From IMG/VR virus record IMGVR_UViG_3300017931_000004, positions 1-39,603 of that record: 39,603 nucleotides of DNA; one strand, written 5' to 3'. This DNA is from a virus. Position numbers and translations under genes: made by a program. Within the stretch, counting starts at the first letter, position 1. The number at the start of each line of letters is the position of its first letter. Positions 15,916 to 24,216 of the stretch are shown piece after piece. The notes beneath the pieces are model-generated. The model saw only the letters and a program-made list of their open reading frames with translations, did not search any database and was not told the origin of the DNA.

Positions 15916-16271
15916 ACAATTGTTCTGCTCGCGACAGCGTAAACTCTAATCTCTGTCGCAGAGCTTTTTAGAAACTCTCGTATCCATCGTAAATCGCCCA
16001 TGCCATTGATAACATCGTTATCGTGGCATATGTGTAGACGGTTATTGATGTTAAGGAGTGTGCGATACACGCCGACAAGAAAATCGTCAGTGTCTTCCTT
16101 GAGGTGATCAAATACGTTGAACCCAAATAGATCTAGCCGACGATTGACGGTAGCGTCATTGATGATTGCTAGACGTAGATGAGATTCTTCGAGAGACATA
16201 CGCTCATGAATTGGCTTAAAATCATCAACAGAATAGCTACGCGTTAGAGGATAGGTGATGTGTGTCGACAT
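15912..16271 (-). CDS. Unknown protein on opposite strand (119 aa)
   Basis: This is a lone minus-strand gene inside the early + block, with AAGGA before ATG 16271. The predicted fold is mainly helical (MSLEESHLRLAIINDATVNR, DFLVGVYRTLLNINNRLHI). No motif is recognised. It overlaps the end of the RecT/Bet-type gene by four bases. It probably has its own promoter in the gap 16272-16447, so it could be an accessory (moron-type) gene. Confidence 0.55.
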   Translation of the reverse strand: MSTHITYPLTRSYSVDDFKPIHERMSLEESHLRLAIINDATVNRRLDLFGFNVFDHLKEDTDDFLVGVYRTLLNINNRLHICHDNDVINGMGDLRWIREFLKSSATEIRVYAVASRTIV

Positions 16272-16389
16272 ATTTTCCTTGAGATAATTGTGTCAGAGGA
16301 TGGAGAGTATGGGCTCTGTGAACAAGAATGACAATCTAGAAAGATTGTTTGAAATGGACTTAAGAGTTCCGAAAGTCTAAGATAAAGGA

Positions 16390-16417
16390 AAGCGCGATCT
16401 TGTAACAGATCGCGCTT
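16390..16417. other. Perfect 11-bp stem-loop upstream of the putative replication gene
   Basis: AAGCGCGATCT (16390-16400) and AGATCGCGCTT (16407-16417) flank a six-base loop. It is GC-rich, lies 30 bases before the next ATG, and lacks a U-tract on the + strand. It could be a protein binding site or an RNA control element. The rest of the gap 16272-16447 shows nothing clear. Confidence 0.5.
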
Positions 16418-16447
16418 AATGTACATAGACCCCGACAAAAGAATCAT

Positions 16448-17419
16448 ATGCGGTATCAAGATAACCTACAGCCTCAATTTAACTCAAGCGAAGATTCTCG
16501 CACAACTAGTTTTCTATATGATTCTTTAATCTGTAACGATCCTGTTGCTTGTGATGATCTACAAAATGAACTTGAGTTGCTAAGAAATGATCTTCCTCAA
16601 CAATCCAACGAAATTGCTCACCTAATTAGGTATCTAAACCTAGTAAAAACATTCAAAAACGCCACGCCATCACAGAAAAGCTGTCTCGGATTACACCTAT
16701 GCGGTAGCCGTAAAGCAGAAAAGAAGCAATTTACCTTCTACCACTCTGTGAAGGCATATTTATCTAATTATTCAGAAAAAACAATGCAGCGTGGCAATCT
16801 ATTTTGGGAAAAAAATCACTGTTTACGCAAAGCAGATCGCAAAAGAAGAGCTTGGGATAAGACAGAGAATCTATACCACAAAGACAGAATGCTCGAACCA
16901 TTACGTATTGTCGGAGATCGACTCTTCATCAATTATGTCGATGATTCTGGGAAAAAACATTTCTTACCATTGTTCGATTTCATCAAAACGCGAGTTCAAG
17001 AGCTCAAAAAACTAAACGAAAAGCGCAAATCTTTCATTGAAAAAAACTTGGTCTCACAGAGACAATGTCCCCCTAATTATATTGTTCTAAGAAGTATATG
17101 TATATCTACTGGTAGACCAGCGCATACGCGCCAAAAATTAGCAAATTCTATTTACATTGAAAAGAAACTTTCAGCTGGAATTCATATACCTGGAAGACCT
17201 AAACTGTTTCCAATATCAGAGACGGACAGACAAAAGTTCGCCTGGTATGATGAGCATGTAACGATGGATGCAATAGCAGTCCTAGAGAATATGAACCCAA
17301 AAACATTCTCTAAGATACATTCTCCGGTCGCTTACATGCTCATTGTGTGTAAAAACGCTACAACAGGAAACATATCATGGAAAAAACCTTTTCCCAAGAA
17401 GAAATGCCTCACGACCTAA
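16448..17419 (+). CDS. Unknown protein preceding the helicase (323 aa)
   Basis: The protein is basic and helical, with a Cys-containing middle (QKSCLGLHLCGSRKAEKKQ) and long Lys/Arg-rich segments (CLRKADRKRRAWDKTENLYH). Near residue 218 there is RSICISTGRPAHTRQKLANS. No family is recognised. Its 3' end overlaps the DnaB-type helicase by 43 bases in another frame. Genes placed just before a phage DnaB often encode an initiator or helicase loader, and the charge would suit DNA binding. That role is inference from position only. Confidence 0.5.
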   Translation: MRYQDNLQPQFNSSEDSRTTSFLYDSLICNDPVACDDLQNELELLRNDLPQQSNEIAHLIRYLNLVKTFKNATPSQKSCLGLHLCGSRKAEKKQFTFYHSVKAYLSNYSEKTMQRGNLFWEKNHCLRKADRKRRAWDKTENLYHKDRMLEPLRIVGDRLFINYVDDSGKKHFLPLFDFIKTRVQELKKLNEKRKSFIEKNLVSQRQCPPNYIVLRSICISTGRPAHTRQKLANSIYIEKKLSAGIHIPGRPKLFPISETDRQKFAWYDEHVTMDAIAVLENMNPKTFSKIHSPVAYMLIVCKNATTGNISWKKPFPKKKCLTT

Positions 17420-18762
17420 ACGCAGAACTGGCGATATTAGGAACGATGTTATCAAACGAGACGGCGGCAGAAGAAGGGCTTGCTACATTATCCCCAAAAG
17501 ACTTCTTCGACGCAAAACACAGAGAAATATTTCTCGCCATGAAATCCTGTGCACAGAAAGACAGGGCAGTACAAATATTAACCGTATTTGAAGAATTAAC
17601 AAATGTCGGTCTGAGAAATATGTTCCCGACACCAGAAAGACTCGTCGAGTGTATACAGGCATATTATCCTGGACTTGATATTGAATCGCACATAGCAATA
17701 ATCAAGGACAAGAGGGCTCACAGAGAGTTGATTATAGCATCTCATCTAATATTTAATACCGCTTCTAGACCAATAGAGGACGTCTCTGCCACTCTAGAAT
17801 TGTGCCGAAAGAAATTGTTCGATATAAATAATCCGTCTTCTGATAAAGAGGCTATGTCATTGAAAGAAGCGGCTAAAGAATGTATGCGAAAAATGATGGA
17901 GCGGGTCGCGTACTATAGAGAGACAGGTAAGATAAAACCGGTGGGTGTTGAAAGTGGATTTCCAGCCCTCGATAAAATTATAGGAGGTCTCCGCCCAGGC
18001 AATCTTATTGTAGTGGCTGCTCGGCCTGGAGTTGGTAAAACAGCGTTTGCTCTCAACATCGCACATGAAATAGGAGTCAATAGGAAAGAGGGAGTGGCGT
18101 TTTTTTCTCTAGAGATGCCAAAAGAAGAGCTCGCTATCAGGTTAATTACTATTGACTCTCAAATATATTCTGAAAAACTTTCGAAGGGGTCCTTATCTGA
18201 AGATGATCTTTCGTCAGTTTCCGAAACAGTAGAAAGATTTGACTGGTCTCAAATTATAATTGACGACAAATCAGGGATTAAAATTAATGAAATAAAAAAC
18301 AGGGCTAGAAGATTAAAAGAGTCTCATAATATAAAGGTTGTTATTATAGATTATTTACAGCTCATTAGCGGATCTGGAACAGGAAGAAATTATGAAAATA
18401 GACAAACGGAAGTCGCCGATATATCACGCAGCCTAAAGAGTATGGCTAAAGAGCTCGATCTTCCAATTATATGTCTAGCACAACTATCTAGAAAGACAGA
18501 GGAAAGAGATAGTAAAAAGCCTATTTTATCAGATTTGAGAGAAAGTGGAGCGATCGAACAAGATAGCGATTCTGTGATATTTCTCACGCGCCCTGATATG
18601 ACCGATCCATACCAGAAACCAGGCATTGTTGAAATATATGTTTCAAAGAATAGGCACGGCCCGATTGATAAATTTGATTTACAATTTAACGGAGCAACGT
18701 CTAGGTTCAATAACATAGTGTATAATATCGAGCCAGCATATCAAGAAACAGATAGGGAATAG
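17377..18762 (+). CDS. DnaB-type replicative helicase (461 aa)
   Basis: This hexameric helicase unwinds DNA at the phage replication fork. The N-terminal domain starts DLNAELAILGTMLSNE and includes SPKDFFDAKHREIF, matching the DnaB N-terminal fold. The RecA-like domain has Walker A ARPGVGKT (215-222), Walker B VVIIDYLQL (321-329), AQLSR (368-372), DLRESGAIEQDSD (386-398) and KNRHGP (424-429). Length is that of normal DnaB. AGGAAA precedes ATG 17377. It is the last gene of the early + block. Confidence 0.93.
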   Translation: MEKTFSQEEMPHDLNAELAILGTMLSNETAAEEGLATLSPKDFFDAKHREIFLAMKSCAQKDRAVQILTVFEELTNVGLRNMFPTPERLVECIQAYYPGLDIESHIAIIKDKRAHRELIIASHLIFNTASRPIEDVSATLELCRKKLFDINNPSSDKEAMSLKEAAKECMRKMMERVAYYRETGKIKPVGVESGFPALDKIIGGLRPGNLIVVAARPGVGKTAFALNIAHEIGVNRKEGVAFFSLEMPKEELAIRLITIDSQIYSEKLSKGSLSEDDLSSVSETVERFDWSQIIIDDKSGIKINEIKNRARRLKESHNIKVVIIDYLQLISGSGTGRNYENRQTEVADISRSLKSMAKELDLPIICLAQLSRKTEERDSKKPILSDLRESGAIEQDSDSVIFLTRPDMTDPYQKPGIVEIYVSKNRHGPIDKFDLQFNGATSRFNNIVYNIEPAYQETDRE

Positions 18763-18860
18763 CGCAAGAGACCCTTAATCCGCCCTAGGTTGAACGATCG
18801 TAGACTAAACATGCAAATAGCCGTCTAGCATAGAAGATCGAATCTGGGGCAGATTGGGGG

Positions 18861-18926
18861 CTAAATTAGGCCTTTCTCTTTTCCGTCATGTCTAGCTCTT
18901 TCAATCATTTCTTCATCAGTTGGCAT
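18861..18926 (-). CDS. Possible very small ORF (21 aa)
   Basis: The ATG follows the stop of the next upstream minus gene by two bases (TAATAATG), suggesting translational coupling. The peptide is charged (MPTDEEMIERARHDGKEKGL) and ends at TAG 18861. It is too short to judge. It is listed because the rest of the gap 18763-18928 holds nothing else recognisable. Confidence 0.25.
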   Translation of the reverse strand: MPTDEEMIERARHDGKEKGLI

Positions 18927-18928
18927 TA

Positions 18929-19309
18929 TTAGTCCCTCTCTTTATCAGATTTTTCAATTCTTGCTATCCTGATTGAGCATTTCAATATTTCAGAATAAAT
19001 AGTCACAAAATCATCATCAGAATCAGGGGGCAGTTTGGCCTGTCCCTCGACTATTCGCGATACGTGAAAAAAAGATATTCTGTTTATACAGTCAATCGCT
19101 TCTTCTATTTCTAATTGTTCGATTTTTTTTGAAAATTCTAATTCAGTAGTTATAGCCACCGTTTTATACTCATTGATTTCTTCAATTAGTGTTTCGTACG
19201 TCATTCTTCCTCGTCGTATAGCCGCGGCTCTCATTGAGCCAATAGCGTCGTATTGCTCTTTATTGATAGCCTCAATTTCTTTTTTAGTGGCTGATTTAGG
19301 AACTTCCAT
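18929..19309 (-). CDS. Unknown helical protein (126 aa)
   Basis: The protein is almost wholly helical and charged: EVPKSATKKEIEAINKEQYD, TELEFSKKIEQLEIEEAIDC and ILKCSIRIARIEKSDKERD. No motif is recognised. It lies directly downstream of the ParB-like gene with a short gap, last in a minus-strand operon. It could be a partner of that gene, but this is only proximity. Confidence 0.55.
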   Translation of the reverse strand: MEVPKSATKKEIEAINKEQYDAIGSMRAAAIRRGRMTYETLIEEINEYKTVAITTELEFSKKIEQLEIEEAIDCINRISFFHVSRIVEGQAKLPPDSDDDFVTIYSEILKCSIRIARIEKSDKERD

Positions 19310-19326
19310 CTCTAACCCCTCTGTGT

Positions 19327-20103
19327 TTATTCTGGTATTCTATAGCTTGCATGCCAGTTGTATATTTCCAAAAACAATTTTCTGTATTCTGCTGATCTAG
19401 TTTTTTGTGTTAATGCGTCTATCTTAAGTTCAAGATTGTTTAAAAATTTATCAAACGATATATTGTCCTCGTATTTGATTAAAAAAGAAAGAAATCCAGA
19501 GAAGAAACATTTTGTGTATATAAACTTTCTTTTTAGTCTAGTAACAGAAGCCCTGTTTACAAGATCTTTTACTTGTTGCAACATATTTAAATATTTACGT
19601 AATTCGATTTCTGTTTTTTGTGGTAGTACAAAATCTCCAGATTTAAATATATGGAGTTCATTATCTACAAAAGAATCTCTTGAATAGCTTCCACTGTGAA
19701 CATCCACCATTTTGATTGCGTGTAAAACATAACTAACGCTGATATCATAATCCTTTACCAAGTCCTCAAGTTTTTTATATTGAGGGTACCCTTGTTTTGC
19801 GAACATTGTAACATAATCCCCGCTACTCCAATTCATGGCCGCCTCATTGAGTATCGCGACATCTTTATAGTCACCTCTTGCCATCACAACATAGTATATA
19901 GGGACGTTTAGCAACTTGGCTGCCTCTAACCTGTGTTGCCCGTCGATGACCTCAAATTCAGCATTTACAATGATGGGTCTAGCACTCAACATATTTCTAT
20001 TGTCGATTGCATCAGCAAGTTTTGATACATGCCCGCGACTGATTTCCCTATTTCCTGTAACTGTTTTGAAAATAGAGTAATCTGTTGTTGATAAGATTGT
20101 CAT
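19327..20103 (-). CDS. ParB/sulfiredoxin-superfamily nuclease-like protein (258 aa)
   Basis: The N-terminal domain carries the ParB-type motifs: GNREISRGHVSKLADAI (17-33), then VIDGQHRLEAAKLL (53-66). In this superfamily the GxxR-like and DGxHR motifs bind and hydrolyse nucleotide or act in DNA cleavage or binding. The middle contains a helix-turn-helix-like stretch (LVKDYDISVSYVLHAIKMV). The C terminus is helical and Lys rich. No ParA is seen, so plasmid-type partition is unlikely. Phage proteins of this type are usually regulators or nucleases. AAAGGAAA precedes the ATG. Confidence 0.75.
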   Translation of the reverse strand: MTILSTTDYSIFKTVTGNREISRGHVSKLADAIDNRNMLSARPIIVNAEFEVIDGQHRLEAAKLLNVPIYYVVMARGDYKDVAILNEAAMNWSSGDYVTMFAKQGYPQYKKLEDLVKDYDISVSYVLHAIKMVDVHSGSYSRDSFVDNELHIFKSGDFVLPQKTEIELRKYLNMLQQVKDLVNRASVTRLKRKFIYTKCFFSGFLSFLIKYEDNISFDKFLNNLELKIDALTQKTRSAEYRKLFLEIYNWHASYRIPE

Positions 20104-20128
20104 TTTAATTTCCTTTTGTTTGTGTTAG

Positions 20129-20416
20129 TTACAGGTCTTCAAATTCTATGTTTGTATATCTCCACCCCTTTGTTCTAAAAACAGCCCATTCCTCCTCTGT
20201 GGTTTCGGCTTCCGATATTCTTATTGCCTCTTTTGCAGCCCTGATTGCCTCTTTTTTGGACAATTTTTCGTCCCCCTCGAAACAATCCGTACCTATGGAA
20301 ACTATAATAGCTCTTTGTTGTTTAGCTATTTTATTGGCCTCCTTTAGTGTGTCGGCGTATTGTGGACAATCATCGCCAAAATACTCATCTGAATTGTAGA
20401 TTCTGTATTTTTTCAT
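20129..20416 (-). CDS. Unknown small acidic protein (95 aa)
   Basis: A strong GGAGGAG precedes ATG 20416. The protein begins KKYRIYNSDEYFGDDCPQYA and continues with helices (TLKEANKIAKQQRAIIVSIG; SKKEAIRAAKEAIRISEAE). It ends WRYTNIEFEDL. The fold looks like a small alpha/beta domain. It is part of the minus-strand operon with the ParB-like gene. No family is recognised. Confidence 0.6.
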   Translation of the reverse strand: MKKYRIYNSDEYFGDDCPQYADTLKEANKIAKQQRAIIVSIGTDCFEGDEKLSKKEAIRAAKEAIRISEAETTEEEWAVFRTKGWRYTNIEFEDL

Positions 20417-20462
20417 TTTGTCTCCTCCATCTCACGCATATATTGAAAGCTCATGTTCTGCT

Positions 20463-20744
20463 CTAAATTGATTTTTTAGTTAAAAAATCAATTACTTGTT
20501 TTATGCTTGTACAATCAAACTTTTTTGTAGGAGTGTAAACGTTTATCCAGGTAATGTCGTCGTGTTTGTTTTCAGCCCACGCAATTAATGCTTTGTTTGA
20601 CTGAAACCTGTGCCACAACGTGGATTCTTCAATGTCTTTTACCTCATTACTTTCTGTTATAACTGTCTTTTTTGACTTGATCTCGATCGGTATGTCTTTG
20701 GGCCCAAGATTGACAAGAGCTTTAATGATTGATTTGCCTTTCAT
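20463..20744 (-). CDS. Unknown small protein (93 aa)
   Basis: It starts at ATG 20744 after an AAAAAGG stretch. The predicted alternation of strands and helices (DIPIEIKSKKTVITESNEV; WHRFQSNKALIAWAENKHDD) suggests a small alpha/beta fold. It is in the same operon as its neighbours. No motif is recognised. Confidence 0.55.
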   Translation of the reverse strand: MKGKSIIKALVNLGPKDIPIEIKSKKTVITESNEVKDIEESTLWHRFQSNKALIAWAENKHDDITWINVYTPTKKFDCTSIKQVIDFLTKKSI

Positions 20745-20831
20745 TTTGATAGCCTTTTTGTTTGTTTTGTTTAAATTAGTTGTTTATAAATTCTTCGTTA
20801 AACTTTTCTTTATGCGCTTTGCAATAGGCAT

Positions 20832-21002
20832 CTAAAAAACTTGCTCAGAACATGGACAAAGCTTGTTATGTAAGCCGTCTCTAATATCGTCATCCATAGC
20901 GGCTACGCATGACTCGTAATACATTGCCGCCTCACCTAGTGGCTCTCCCTTAATCAACATGTCGCTGTATGTCTTGCTGGCTGATTGTGTGTCAAAGCTC
21001 AT
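20832..21002 (-). CDS. Small Cys-containing protein (56 aa)
   Basis: ATG 21002 follows AAGGGAT. The peptide reads MSFDTQSASKTYSDMLIKGE at the start and ends NKLCPCSEQVF, with a CPC pair. It is the first gene of the minus-strand operon, directly facing the 21053-21070 palindrome. It may therefore be the first product of that control region. The function is unknown. Confidence 0.5.
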   Translation of the reverse strand: MSFDTQSASKTYSDMLIKGEPLGEAAMYYESCVAAMDDDIRDGLHNKLCPCSEQVF

Positions 21003-21052
21003 CTTGTTATCCCTTGCTCATTGAGCGTTATTGATCATGCGACCATATTACA

Positions 21053-21070
21053 CGTATATACGTATATACG
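21053..21070. promoter_or_regulatory. Perfect 18-bp palindrome in divergent control region
   Basis: CGTATATACGTATATACG is its own reverse complement. It sits in the 158-bp gap between the minus operon ending upstream and the + terminase block. Its half-site recurs at 14443-14449 and near 7895, and a related palindrome precedes the zinc-finger gene (28837-28861). It is probably an operator for a phage repressor or activator. Confidence 0.6.
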
Positions 21071-21160
21071 CAAGTGATTTGTGTAGAAAAAGAAAATAAA
21101 AGAATACCTTAGTGCATCAAATCCAAAAATAGGACAGAATTAAAGAAAAGAGGTGATAAT

Positions 21161-21532
21161 ATGGTTAGAAACTACGTGAGCAGGAAGAAAACGCCGACCT
21201 ACGATGTTAACGAAGTCCTGCTCAAAAAGCTGTGTACTATACAATGTACATACAGCGAGCTATCAGCGTGTCTTGGGGTAAGTGTTGACACTCTCGAGCG
21301 TAGATATGCGGAAAAGATAAAAGCGTGGAAAGAGGCTGGCAAGTCATCCTTGAGGCATGCTCAATGGCAAAAAGCCATGGAGGGGCATCCTGGAGACACT
21401 ATTATGCAAAAACACTTAGGCAAATACTATCTTGATCAAATAGATGGTCCTACAACTACGTCACAACAAACATTGTTTGATAAGTTTGATAGCGAAATGT
21501 CTAAAACAGCCTCCACAGATACAACAGAGTGA
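21161..21532 (+). CDS. Terminase small subunit-like DNA-binding protein (123 aa)
   Basis: It starts after AAAGAGGTGATAAT. Residues 25-50 form a helix-turn-helix (LCTIQCTYSELSACLGVSVD, then TLERRY). It is followed by EAGKSSLRHAQWQKAMEG and IMQKHLGKYYLDQID. This is the pattern of a common phage family in which 'G..SLRr.QW..A..gn..m...lGk..LgQ.d' follows the HTH. Small terminase subunits recognise the packaging site and hand DNA to the large subunit. The large subunit gene follows 1.1 kb downstream on the same strand. Confidence 0.7.
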   Translation: MVRNYVSRKKTPTYDVNEVLLKKLCTIQCTYSELSACLGVSVDTLERRYAEKIKAWKEAGKSSLRHAQWQKAMEGHPGDTIMQKHLGKYYLDQIDGPTTTSQQTLFDKFDSEMSKTASTDTTE

Positions 21533-21721
21533 TATTACATGCCCCACAATATGCTGTGAGCGTGGTAGTAAAATATTGTCTTGTCCACGATAAGCGCGGT
21601 TAACGTAGTCTAGACTTGTGTAGGTAATGCGTTGCGATAATATGCCAATATCTGGTACAGAGAGCTAACGCTAATGAGCGTATTTGTCAATTACCAAACA
21701 TTATTTTATCAGAGGGCGATT

Positions 21722-21931
21722 ATGTTTGTCCCAGATGTCGAATCACAGGATAGGATTATTGCGCTGATGCTTGCGGCACCTATTGATGATCTATCCGATG
21801 CAGAGTTGCTTGTTGAAATAAAAAATATGTCTAGCGGTGCGAGATACCTCGAAAGCGAAATCTTTTCTGAGGCGTTAAGGAGAATATTTGAAGAGCGTGT
21901 AAAAATCAAACCTAGTGAGATATCATGTTAA
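21722..21931 (+). CDS. Unknown small helical protein (69 aa)
   Basis: ATG 21722 is chosen because AGAGGGC lies six bases upstream; the frame is open to an ATG at 21674 with no such site. The protein is acidic and helical (DRIIALMLAAPIDDLSDAEL; SEIFSEALRRIFEERVKI). It overlaps the next gene by seven bases. The gap 21533-21721 shows weak hairpins only. The function is unknown. Confidence 0.55.
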   Translation: MFVPDVESQDRIIALMLAAPIDDLSDAELLVEIKNMSSGARYLESEIFSEALRRIFEERVKIKPSEISC

Positions 21932-22212
21932 GATTTCTATTCGGCGCGTCCGTATCAATATTTCTTTTGGATCTTGGAATGACCGTCGCCGGTAACCCAA
22001 ACCATATCGTCTCATCAACCGCCGTAGTCTCATGTGGACTATTACTAGCTCTTGGCGTCTATCAATTAGTAAAAAAAACAGTTGATGATCGCACCGAAGA
22101 ACTTGAGCGTAGACTACATACAGTAGAGTCTAGGATTGATAGGTACAGCACTAGATGGTATGCCGATTTGAAAGAAAAAGTGGATGAAATGAATAGCAAA
22201 GAGAACACTTAA
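21925..22212 (+). CDS. Two-TM membrane protein with coiled coil, holin candidate (95 aa)
   Basis: The first transmembrane segment is about residues 4-22 (FLFGASVSIFLLDLGMTVA) and the second about 29-48 (SSTAVVSCGLLLALGVYQLV). A charged coiled coil follows (RTEELERRLHTVESRIDRYS). Size and topology are compatible with a class II holin, but the long charged tail also fits other small envelope proteins. No lysis enzyme is recognised next to it. It overlaps the previous gene and lies just upstream of the terminase. Confidence 0.55.
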   Translation: MLRFLFGASVSIFLLDLGMTVAGNPNHIVSSTAVVSCGLLLALGVYQLVKKTVDDRTEELERRLHTVESRIDRYSTRWYADLKEKVDEMNSKENT

Positions 22213-22257
22213 CATCGATCGGACACTGAATCGAACAGGGCTTACGTAATAGTCTCC

Positions 22258-22353
22258 CTACACCAGGACGACCCAAATCCCCAGCCCTAGCGTTATCAAC
22301 AGAAGTAGCATAGCCTCTGGTATTATTACCATATCAAGATCTTTATTTAACAT
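22258..22353 (-). CDS. Possible tiny membrane protein (31 aa)
   Basis: ATG 22353 follows CGGGGGATT, a good ribosome binding site. The peptide is a single transmembrane helix (EAMLLLLITLGLGIWVVLV). A longer frame, from a TTG at 22467, overlaps the + strand gene and is less likely. It faces convergently toward the two-TM gene. A real product is uncertain. Confidence 0.35.
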   Translation of the reverse strand: MLNKDLDMVIIPEAMLLLLITLGLGIWVVLV

Positions 22354-22430
22354 AATCCCCCGATAGTAAAAATAGTCCTTGACGTCATCATTGCTCACCC
22401 AATATATACCGTCAATAGTGAGGTATACTA

Positions 22431-22667
22431 ATGATTTTACTTGTCTGTTTGCTGTCTCTGTACTCAATAGTCGCTAGTTGCTGCATCTATACTCTCGATA
22501 GATCAATCCGTCAATTACGGCTAGATATAGAGCGTACAGAGACTAGATATGCTAAGCACCTATTGCAATATCACCATGACTCTCTTTTTTGTTCGCCTTG
22601 TCTACCTATAGCCGATAGGATCCAACCAACCGCCTCAAAAGCAAAGATAAGCAGCGGTAATGTCTAG
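22431..22667 (+). CDS. Small single-TM protein (78 aa)
   Basis: GTGAGGT precedes ATG 22431. It has an N-terminal transmembrane segment (ILLVCLLSLYSIVASCCIY), a short charged helix (RSIRQLRLDIERTETRYAKH) and a Cys-containing tail. The topology resembles an inner-membrane spanin, but the periplasmic coiled coil is short. It ends one base before the terminase ATG. The role is unknown. Confidence 0.5.
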   Translation: MILLVCLLSLYSIVASCCIYTLDRSIRQLRLDIERTETRYAKHLLQYHHDSLFCSPCLPIADRIQPTASKAKISSGNV

Positions 22668-23972
22668 ATGATCAATGAATTTTCCGACAAGCAAAGACTT
22701 TCTTATAATCAATCCAACGCTCGCATAAACATCTGGGAAGGCGCTGTCCGCTCTGGTAAAACCTACATCTCTCTCATCCGCTGGCTAAAAGAATTGCGTT
22801 ATGGTCCGGCTGGAGAGTACTGTATGATCTCTCGTACCTACGACTCCCTCAAGCGTAATTTACTGCCTATGCTATCTCACATGATAGGTGCGGATAGCAA
22901 GTTCTACATCGGCAAGCGCGAGTTGACAATCTGGGGCAAAACAATCCATTGTGTGAGTGCAGATGATGAGTCAAGTGAAAAAAAGATTAGAGGTTCGACA
23001 TTTGCCGGCTGTTATATCGATGAAGCCACCATCATCCCTGAGTCAGTTTTTAAAATTGCAATTAGTAGGTGCGCGATGGGCGATGCGAAAATATTCGCAA
23101 CTACCAATCCAGATTCTCCGTTCCATTGGCTCAAGCGCGACTATCTTACCAGCAATCCTGACGTGCTATCGTGGCAATTTACCCTCAATGACAACCCCGC
23201 CCTCACTCAGGACGAGAAGGATTATCTATGTCGGCAATACAAAGGTATCTGGTTCAAGCGTTTTATAGAAGGTCTGTGGGTACAGGCCGAAGGTTCAATT
23301 TATGATATGTTCGATGCTGCTATACATACTATTAGCGTTGCCCCTGGTTTACCTGAGTATTCAATTGTTGGAGTGGATTACGGCACTACTAATCCTTGTT
23401 CTTTTGTTTCTCTTAGCGTTAATCTTTCTAAGTATCCTAACATGTGGGTGGATAATGTATACTATTGGGACTCGCGTATTCAGCAGCGCCAAAAAACTGA
23501 TTCAGAGTATTGCGCGGATCTAAAGAAATTTATTGAAGGAAAGAACGTTCGTGCGATCTATATAGATCCATCAGCGGCTAGTTTTAAACTAGAGTGTCAA
23601 CGCGCTGGTATACAAGGCATTGTGGACGCCGAGAATGAAGTCCTAGATGGTATACGTATGGTCGGCAAGTACTTAGATAATGGTACGTTAAAGATCATGT
23701 CTCACTGCACAGATCTCATCAAAGAGATACAATCCTATGTGTGGGATCCCAAGTCCCAGCGCACAGGTGAGGATAGTCCACTCAAGCAGCACGACCATTC
23801 GATCGACGCGTTACGTTATATAATTTTTTCACATTTCTACAACAAGCCCGCCCAGCGTCTCACAGCCAAAGATCTCGAGGCTATTCAAGCAGAGGTCTAC
23901 GGTGGTGGTAACAATCTCCCTAGAGTATTCCAAGATCCAGGCAATATCGAGCAATACGGCCAGTTTTTTTGA
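22668..23972 (+). CDS. terL: Terminase large subunit (434 aa)
   Basis: This ATP-driven motor packages DNA into the prohead and cuts it. The ATPase part has Walker A GAVRSGKT (25-32), Walker B CYIDEA (115-120) and the coupling motif ATTNP (144-148). The RNase H-like nuclease part has its acidic residues in GVDYGTTNP (Asp237), IYIDPSAA (Asp300) and HSIDALRY (Asp380). The sequence resembles the PBSX/XtmB branch of terminases. Length is normal. It begins immediately after the previous stop. The headful or cos mode cannot be decided here, although circular permutation would fit headful packaging. Confidence 0.95.
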   Translation: MINEFSDKQRLSYNQSNARINIWEGAVRSGKTYISLIRWLKELRYGPAGEYCMISRTYDSLKRNLLPMLSHMIGADSKFYIGKRELTIWGKTIHCVSADDESSEKKIRGSTFAGCYIDEATIIPESVFKIAISRCAMGDAKIFATTNPDSPFHWLKRDYLTSNPDVLSWQFTLNDNPALTQDEKDYLCRQYKGIWFKRFIEGLWVQAEGSIYDMFDAAIHTISVAPGLPEYSIVGVDYGTTNPCSFVSLSVNLSKYPNMWVDNVYYWDSRIQQRQKTDSEYCADLKKFIEGKNVRAIYIDPSAASFKLECQRAGIQGIVDAENEVLDGIRMVGKYLDNGTLKIMSHCTDLIKEIQSYVWDPKSQRTGEDSPLKQHDHSIDALRYIIFSHFYNKPAQRLTAKDLEAIQAEVYGGGNNLPRVFQDPGNIEQYGQFF

Positions 23973-24023
23973 TTGAAAGTTGCCGTCTCGTGTGAGAAGA
24001 TGCTTTGTTTTTGAGAGGTGTAT

Positions 24024-24203
24024 ATGGAAGATCTCGAAGAGACAGCAAAGTTACTCTGGGGACAACGTCACCCCAATGTCAGCTATCAAGAGCAATTGCG
24101 TAGGCTGATAACAGAGCTAGATATCGACTACCCAGGCGAGAGAGTACGTAACGAGGAACGCGAGCACGCCGTACGCGATGGCCATGAGCAGCATGACTAC
24201 TAG
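24024..24203 (+). CDS. Small acidic protein (59 aa)
   Basis: ATG 24024 follows GAGAGG; a GTG two codons upstream is possible. The peptide is helical and charged (EDLEETAKLLWGQRHPNVSY; EQLRRLITELDID) and ends in a His/Asp/Glu-rich tail. It follows the terminase closely on the same strand. No family is recognised. Confidence 0.5.
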   Translation: MEDLEETAKLLWGQRHPNVSYQEQLRRLITELDIDYPGERVRNEEREHAVRDGHEQHDY

Positions 24204-24216
24204 CCATCTAAAATCA

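Noticed and set aside
19327-20103. Plasmid-style ParABS partition system
   Set aside because: Only a ParB-like N-terminal domain is seen. There is no ParA ATPase and no repeated parS-like cluster, so partition is not supported.
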